Source: a candidate division WOR-1 bacterium RIFOXYB2_FULL_48_7
GTDB taxonomy: Bacteria > Margulisbacteria > WOR-1 > O2-12-FULL-45-9 > XYB2-FULL-48-7
Assembly: GCA_001771615.1 (NCBI GenBank)
Contig: MEUF01000004.1
Coordinates: 1 to 17,203, forward strand
Reading direction: 5' to 3'
Length of the DNA stretch: 17,203 bases
In this document: positions 13,084-17,203 of the stretch, piece by piece
How positions within the stretch are numbered: position 1 is the stretch's first letter
Layout of the letters: every line of letters begins with the position of its first letter
The notes under the pieces: model-generated
Database searches by the model: none
Told to the model about the DNA's origin: nothing
The model's input: the letters and a program-made list of their open reading frames with translations, nothing else
Program-made: the position numbers and the translations under genes

Positions 13084-14233
13084 CCTCATCAAGGTCCTTG
13101 TCTCCCCGGCCAGAAAGATTGACAATTACCGTCTGGTCGGGAGAGGCCAATTTAGCCAGTTTTTTTAAATAGGCAATGGCATGGGAAGATTCCAGGGCAG
13201 GAATAATCCCCTCTATTTTCGCCAGCAGCTTAAACCCATCAAGGGCCTCTTTATCATTGGCGGTTACGTACTCGACCCGGCCAAGCTCTTTCAAATAACT
13301 ATGCTCCGGGCCGGAACCGGAATAATCAAGCCCGGCCGAGATAGAGTGGGTATTCAAAATTTGTCCGCTTTTGGTCTGGAGCAAATATTCCTGTGCCCCA
13401 TGAAGGACGCCAACCGAGCCTTTGGAGAGCGATGCCGCCCCAGCCGCTTCTACCCCAACCATTTTTACAGAAGCTTCTTCAAGAAAAGGAAAGAAAAGGC
13501 CGATGGCATTAGAGCCGCCGCCGACACAAGCCACTAAATAGTCAGGCTCGCGTTTTTCCGCTTCCCAATGCTGGGCCCGCGCCTCCCGGCCAATTATGGC
13601 TTGGAAATCGCGGACCATCATGGGATAGGGATGCGGGCCGACACAAGAGCCAAGACAATAAAATGTATCATCAGGATGGGCCATCCAATCACGCAAAGCT
13701 TCGTTTGTGGCATCTTTTAGCGTCTTGGTCCCCGAGGTAACCGGCACAACTTCGGCACCCAACAATTTCATCCGCAGGACATTTGGCGCCTGCCGGCGAA
13801 TGTCTTCGGCTCCCATGTAAACATGGCATTTCAGGCCAAAGAGAGCACAGGCTGTGGCCGTTGCCACGCCGTGCTGTCCCGCCCCGGTTTCGGCGATGAT
13901 GCGGAATTTTTGCATCCGCCTGGCCAGCAATATCTGCCCCAAAACATTATTTATCTTATGGGCCCCGGTATGGCAAAGGTCTTCCCGTTTTAGGTAAATT
14001 TTGGGTCCCTGGAAATACTCGCTTAACCTGGCCGCGAAATAAAGCGGGGTCGGCCGGCCGGCAAAGTTTTTTAAATAATAAGCCAATTCATCAAGGAAAC
14101 CCCGATCCTGCCTGGCAGATAAATATGCCCGGGTTAACTCTTCCAACGGACGCATCAAGGTTTCGGGGACAAATCGCCCGCCAAAACGGCCAAAATATCC
14201 TTCTTTATTTGGTAAATTAGCAAAGTCAGCCAT
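13061..14233 (-). CDS. trpB: Tryptophan synthase beta subunit TrpB
   Basis: TrpB joins indole and serine to make tryptophan with PLP. Typical TrpB1 features: start NKEGYFGRFGGRFVPETLM, the PLP lysine in REDLCHTGAHKINN (Lys93), AETGAGQHGVATATA, CVGPHPYPMMVRDFQ, the phosphate-binding GGGSNAIG, and LESSHAIAYLKKL near the C-terminus. 390 aa is normal. No trpA or other trp gene is in the window, unlike the usual trpBA order, so it is either a detached gene or a stand-alone enzyme. ATG 14233 coincides with +1 of a TATAAT promoter in a palindrome. Confidence 0.96.
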   Translation of the reverse strand: MADFANLPNKEGYFGRFGGRFVPETLMRPLEELTRAYLSARQDRGFLDELAYYLKNFAGRPTPLYFAARLSEYFQGPKIYLKREDLCHTGAHKINNVLGQILLARRMQKFRIIAETGAGQHGVATATACALFGLKCHVYMGAEDIRRQAPNVLRMKLLGAEVVPVTSGTKTLKDATNEALRDWMAHPDDTFYCLGSCVGPHPYPMMVRDFQAIIGREARAQHWEAEKREPDYLVACVGGGSNAIGLFFPFLEEASVKMVGVEAAGAASLSKGSVGVLHGAQEYLLQTKSGQILNTHSISAGLDYSGSGPEHSYLKELGRVEYVTANDKEALDGFKLLAKIEGIIPALESSHAIAYLKKLAKLASPDQTVIVNLSGRGDKDLDEVSRLIRR

Positions 14234-14239
14234 GCCCCG

Positions 14240-14257
14240 ATTATATCATGATATAAT
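14240..14257. promoter_or_regulatory. Palindromic bidirectional leaderless promoter (trpB / 14264 gene)
   Basis: ATTATATCATGATATAAT is a perfect 18-bp palindrome. Read in either direction it ends TGA-TATAAT, an extended -10. On the plus strand the hexamer ends at 14257 (+1 = 14264, the G of GTG); on the minus strand it ends at 14240 (+1 = 14233, the A of the trpB ATG). The two start codons are placed symmetrically. Confidence 0.7.
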
Positions 14258-14263
14258 TCGCCA

Positions 14264-14986
14264 GTGGATAGAAAGAAATTTGTATTATTATCAACAATCA
14301 TTTGTATTTTGACATATCTCATTTGTCATTACGCGCTAGCGTTAACTCCCGAACAGATTGTCCAGAAAGTTGAAGCCAATTATCAGAAAATGAAAACTGC
14401 CGAGTGCGACATTACACTCGACGCCGGATTAACGGTTTTTGGCTGCGGGGGAATTAACCAATGGCAAGGCAAACTCTATTACAAGTACCCAAAAAAGATG
14501 AAGTTTACCCTTAATGGTGAGACCTATTTTGTTAAAGGGAACGATATCCGCAAAATTGATCATAAAGGGAAAAAATATTATGTCACCCTAGTGCACGCCC
14601 CAGATTTTAGCAGCGGCTACCATCCGCAACTTATGGCAACTAACTTCTTTTTGACGATAGCCAAGGAAACGACGGCAGAAGTTATCCTTGAAGGGATCCC
14701 TAAGCCCGGGGTCCTCAAAAACGCCCGTAAAGTCTATTTCACGATTGACAAGGATCTCTGGCTCCTGCGCCAAATATATGTCACTTTCGACAACAAAAAC
14801 CTCTCCGGAGCCATGACCATCGATTACAATAAAATCAACAACCTTTGGGTCCCCGTTGCCTTAAGGGGGAAAAGCGCCGTTGAGATTGGCGGCAGCAACC
14901 TGGTCGGTTTAAGATTAAATTTGCGGGGGGAAAAAGTTACCGTCAATCATGTTCTGCCGGACCAGCTCTTTGAGGCCGGATTCTAA
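14264..14986 (+). CDS. Outer-membrane lipoprotein-sorting (LolA/LolB-like) periplasmic protein, 240 aa
   Basis: A signal peptide (about residues 1-26, ending YALA) is followed by LTPEQIVQKVEANYQKMKTAECDIT, the opening typical of LolA-type proteins, and by alternating beta strands (WQGKLYYKYPKKMKFTLNG, YFVKGNDIRKIDHKGKKYYV, LWLLRQIYVTFDNKN, MTIDYNKINNLWVPVALRG) of the half-barrel that binds lipoprotein acyl chains. A carrier or lipid-binding role in the periplasm is inferred. The start is GTG, placed at the predicted +1 of the palindromic promoter, with no Shine-Dalgarno site. It is probably transcribed apart from the next gene, which has its own promoter. Confidence 0.82.
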   Translation: MDRKKFVLLSTIICILTYLICHYALALTPEQIVQKVEANYQKMKTAECDITLDAGLTVFGCGGINQWQGKLYYKYPKKMKFTLNGETYFVKGNDIRKIDHKGKKYYVTLVHAPDFSSGYHPQLMATNFFLTIAKETTAEVILEGIPKPGVLKNARKVYFTIDKDLWLLRQIYVTFDNKNLSGAMTIDYNKINNLWVPVALRGKSAVEIGGSNLVGLRLNLRGEKVTVNHVLPDQLFEAGF

Positions 14987-14987
14987 C

Positions 14988-15015
14988 TTGACATCCGGCA
15001 GATAAATAATACAAT
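14988..15015 (+). promoter_or_regulatory. Promoter of the Thr-rich lipoprotein gene (near-leaderless)
   Basis: TTGACA (14988-14993), 16-nt spacer, TACAAT (15010-15015). Predicted +1 at 15022, one nt before the GTG start at 15023. The -35 starts 1 nt after the upstream stop codon. Confidence 0.75.
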
Positions 15016-15022
15016 TACGGCT

Positions 15023-16225
15023 GTGAAAGTTTTCGACGGTTTTATCATCGGGCTGCTGTGTTTGTCATTATTTGGCCTCGCTTTTTTTTCCAACAGCTGT
15101 GGTGAGGTGGTCGAAGATGAAACGACCACCACAACCAGTGCCACGACCACCACCAATCCCGATGCCCGATCAGTTTCCGGGACCGTCAATTTTTCCACTG
15201 CCTCGATCGGTATCCTGGGCGGGGCAACCATTACCTGCACCAAAGAAGGCTTGAGCACGGTCACAACAGCTGATGCCGCGACTGGGGCATATGAAATCAC
15301 CGGCTTAACGGCCGGAACATATATTTTGTCCGCCAGCAAAACTAATTGGACCATTCCCGGATTTTCTGTTAACCTCACAACCACCAGCTCCACAGCGGCA
15401 AATTTTAGCGCCGCCCCCACCAGCTGGGAGGTCCATTTTCTTGCAGGAGGACAAACACTGGCCGGGATCGGCAGCATGGAGGGACATTTTTATCTGGGTG
15501 AAAACCGGGCCTCCCCAAAAGTCATTAAAAGCAGCTCCCTGTCGCCAACTACAACTTGGTCAGATTTCAGCGCCGGCACAACAGAAGCCATAGTTGAATT
15601 AGTCGCCTATGACGGCATCGCCATCTACACTTCACACCAATCCGGATCACTTTATAGCACGACGAATGAAAGCTCCTGGTCGCTAACTCCCAAAGCAGAC
15701 GTTTTGGGTACCGGTAAATACGTCAAGAATCTGACTTTTTATTCCGCCCACAGATCAACCTCTATCCTGGTTGTCCTGGCTATCGGCAGCGACGGACAGC
15801 TATACCGGGAAATTATCGGCTCCGGACCTACGCAACTAGAAGTTGTGTCCAGCGCGGGCACAGGACTTAATGCCGCTGTTGGCTGGATCGATCCGGAATC
15901 CGGGGCCAGCGTGGAAGCTGTTTGCGGGGACAATGGGGTAGCTAAGTATAAAATGGTCAATGGCTCAACCTGGACTAGCGTCAGCATCCCAGAGGTCACC
16001 GATAATCTGCTCGATTTCTCGGTCGGGTCGCACGCGGGAGATATTTACTTCATGGTTATCTCTGCAAATAACATATATATGAGAAATAATGCCGGCGATA
16101 TCATTGAAAGCGTCGCAGGCATCCCTTATAGTCTCACCAGCGGTTATTCGGGGATATCAGCCGCCGGTGAAGGGCGCCGGTCGGTGGTCGCGGGCGAACA
16201 TGGCTTGATCATGATCCACAAATAA
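15023..16225 (+). CDS. Thr-rich lipoprotein with carboxypeptidase-regulatory-like domain, 400 aa
   Basis: A hydrophobic signal segment ends FFSNSC with Cys26 as a likely lipidation site (not a canonical lipobox), followed by a Thr-rich linker of two four-to-five-Thr runs. Residues about 50-130 form a carboxypeptidase-regulatory-like (prealbumin-fold) domain: VSGTVNFSTASIGILGGATITC, GAYEITGLTAGTYILSASKTNW. The rest (about 135-400) has repeated beta motifs such as GHFYLGENR, GSLYSTTNESSWSL, GDIYFMVISANNIYMRN and GEHGLIMIHK, consistent with a beta-propeller. A surface or periplasmic lipoprotein is inferred; ligand unknown. The GTG start matches the promoter position. Confidence 0.85.
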   Translation: MKVFDGFIIGLLCLSLFGLAFFSNSCGEVVEDETTTTTSATTTTNPDARSVSGTVNFSTASIGILGGATITCTKEGLSTVTTADAATGAYEITGLTAGTYILSASKTNWTIPGFSVNLTTTSSTAANFSAAPTSWEVHFLAGGQTLAGIGSMEGHFYLGENRASPKVIKSSSLSPTTTWSDFSAGTTEAIVELVAYDGIAIYTSHQSGSLYSTTNESSWSLTPKADVLGTGKYVKNLTFYSAHRSTSILVVLAIGSDGQLYREIIGSGPTQLEVVSSAGTGLNAAVGWIDPESGASVEAVCGDNGVAKYKMVNGSTWTSVSIPEVTDNLLDFSVGSHAGDIYFMVISANNIYMRNNAGDIIESVAGIPYSLTSGYSGISAAGEGRRSVVAGEHGLIMIHK

Positions 16226-16254
16226 TTGAACTCTGTAATTTTATCGTTTATAAT
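16226..16254 (+). promoter_or_regulatory. Promoter of the clpC-like gene (near-leaderless)
   Basis: TTGAAC (16226-16231), 17-nt spacer, TATAAT (16249-16254). +1 is expected at 16261, two nt before the ATG at 16263. No direct repeat of the CtsR-operator type is seen. Confidence 0.7.
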
Positions 16255-16262
16255 CAGTCATC

Positions 16263-17203
16263 ATGCTCTGCCAAAAATGCAAAATCAGGCCGGTTTCGGT
16301 ACACATTACCAAAATCGTTAATGGCAAAAAAGTCGAACGCCATTTATGTTCCCAATGCGCGGCTGAAGAGGGTTTTATGCCTGGCGCCGGCAACTTTGAC
16401 GTTTTAGGTTTCCCCAACCTGCCGGAATTTTTTGAATTTCCCGATCTATTTGCTTCGCTGCTCAAACGCCGCCCTTCAGAAGGGTTTTATGAATATTTTG
16501 CCAGTTCAGCCAACCGGGTATTACAATTAGCGACCGAAGAGGCTGGCCGGCTGGGACATGACCATGTCCGGACCGAACACCTCTTGCTTGGTTTGATTAA
16601 AGCCGAAGGGGCGGCTGCCAAAGTTTTACAGCAGCTCGGCGTTGACCTGGTCAATCTTTTTTCCGACCTGGAATCAATGATCGGCCATGGCGAAGGCTCG
16701 CCTAAAAAAATCACCCTCTCCCCACGGGCTAAAAAGGCCCTGGAGCTGGCCTATCAGGCGGCACGGGAACTGGGCTTTAATTATGTCGGCGAAGAACACC
16801 TTTTGCTGGGCATTATCCGCGAGGGCGAAAGCTTGGCCGCCCAGGCGCTGCATAAGAGAAAAGTGAATTTTGACAAAGTGGCCAAGGAAATTATCCAGGA
16901 GGCCGAAAAATCCCTTGGCGGCAGCCCGGGGCCGGAAGATGCTGGGGAGGCATTCCCTGAAGGTGAAGAGTTTGAAGCCGGTTTACCTGGTGGCGGCGGA
17001 CCGGAAGAGATGTTCGGTTTCCCTGGCCTGGGGATTGGGGCCCCGCCCAGGCCAAACAAGCCGGCCTTGCAGTCGTATGGCCGCGACCTGACCAATATGG
17101 CCAAGAAAGGGGAGCTCGATCCGGTTATCGGCCGGGAAAAAGAAATTGACCGGATAATCCGCATCCTCTCCCGCCGGACCAAAAACAACCCGGCCCTGCT
17201 CGG
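16263..17203 (+). CDS. clpC: ClpC-type AAA+ unfoldase with N-terminal McsA-like zinc finger (3' end outside window)
   Basis: The frame is open from ATG 16263 to the window edge (313 codons). Residues 3-32 hold CQKC and CSQC, 22 residues apart, with HITKIVNGKKVERHLCSQCAAEEG as in the N-terminus of McsA/UVR-type zinc-finger proteins. A Phe/Pro-rich linker follows (about 38-74). From residue 75 on comes a double Clp_N domain (YEYFASSANRVLQLATEEAGRLGHDHV...EHLLLGLI and RAKKALELAYQAARELGFNYVGEEHLLLGII), then an acidic/Gly-Pro linker (about 222-265) and the start of the first AAA+ domain (SYGRDLTNMAKKGELDPVIGREKEIDRIIRILSRRTKNNP). Walker A lies just beyond the edge. ClpC unfolds proteins for ClpP. 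In Firmicutes McsA is a separate adaptor in the same operon; here it seems fused. Confidence 0.88.
   Translation, partial: MLCQKCKIRPVSVHITKIVNGKKVERHLCSQCAAEEGFMPGAGNFDVLGFPNLPEFFEFPDLFASLLKRRPSEGFYEYFASSANRVLQLATEEAGRLGHDHVRTEHLLLGLIKAEGAAAKVLQQLGVDLVNLFSDLESMIGHGEGSPKKITLSPRAKKALELAYQAARELGFNYVGEEHLLLGIIREGESLAAQALHKRKVNFDKVAKEIIQEAEKSLGGSPGPEDAGEAFPEGEEFEAGLPGGGGPEEMFGFPGLGIGAPPRPNKPALQSYGRDLTNMAKKGELDPVIGREKEIDRIIRILSRRTKNNPALL

Noticed and set aside
14983..15477. 164-codon Val-rich minus-strand frame
   Set aside because: It is the antisense shadow of the Thr-rich lipoprotein gene, which has a promoter, signal peptide and recognisable domain.
16781..17188. 135-codon Ser/Pro-rich minus-strand frame
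   Set aside because: Antisense to the clpC-like gene, whose frame is confirmed by Clp_N and AAA+ motifs.

Overview
The window (about 17.2 kb, moderate GC) is densely packed chromosomal DNA from a bacterium with an outer membrane. The evidence for that is a TonB-dependent receptor with a TonB protein, a small beta-barrel protein, a LolA/LolB-like periplasmic protein and two lipoproteins. The gene mix, including DUF2905 and a ClpC carrying an McsA-like zinc finger, suggests an uncultured candidate phylum of the Margulisbacteria/Saganbacteria kind. That placement is a low-confidence inference. No insertion sequence, prophage, CRISPR array or rRNA is visible.

Left part (1-2466). A lipoprotein with a degenerate M23-like domain runs off the left edge. 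It is divergent from a nucleotidyltransferase gene (665-1144), which overlaps a 58-aa gene (1134-1310) in a pair resembling an MNT-type toxin-antitoxin unit. The 58-aa gene overlaps queA tail to tail. On the minus strand, reading leftwards from 7127, there is a compact series: M23 peptidase, bactofilin, rsmI, a 125-nt structured leader, TonB-dependent receptor, TonB, DUF2905, tRNA-Pro(GGG), queA. Several junctions are 0-20 nt, so much of this is probably one transcript with a tRNA inside it.

Middle (7192-13083). tRNA-Pro(CGG) and a secreted protein of unknown function end at a bidirectional terminator shared with the lysC-plsY operon on the other strand. lysC contains a well-placed internal ribosome binding site and start that would give a separate regulatory beta subunit. 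Then come a HAD class IIA-like protein, a small outer-membrane barrel protein, an RsuA/RluB-type pseudouridine synthase and a peptide-arginase-like (UPF0489) protein. The last overlaps trpB tail to tail.

Right part (13061-17203). trpB stands alone, without trpA, and is divergent from a LolA-like periplasmic protein through a perfect 18-bp palindrome. It is followed by a second Thr-rich lipoprotein and the start of a ClpC unfoldase whose N-terminus is a CxxC...CxxC zinc finger like McsA. The gene is cut by the window edge before its Walker A motif.

The most striking recurring signal is promoter placement. In about nine genes a -10 hexamer, often with an extended TGN, ends 5 to 8 nt before the start codon, so transcription should begin at or within 2 nt of the start codon. 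Leaderless mRNA therefore looks like a normal mode in this genome, while other genes (the receptor, the barrel protein, the secreted protein, lysC beta) use clear Shine-Dalgarno sites.
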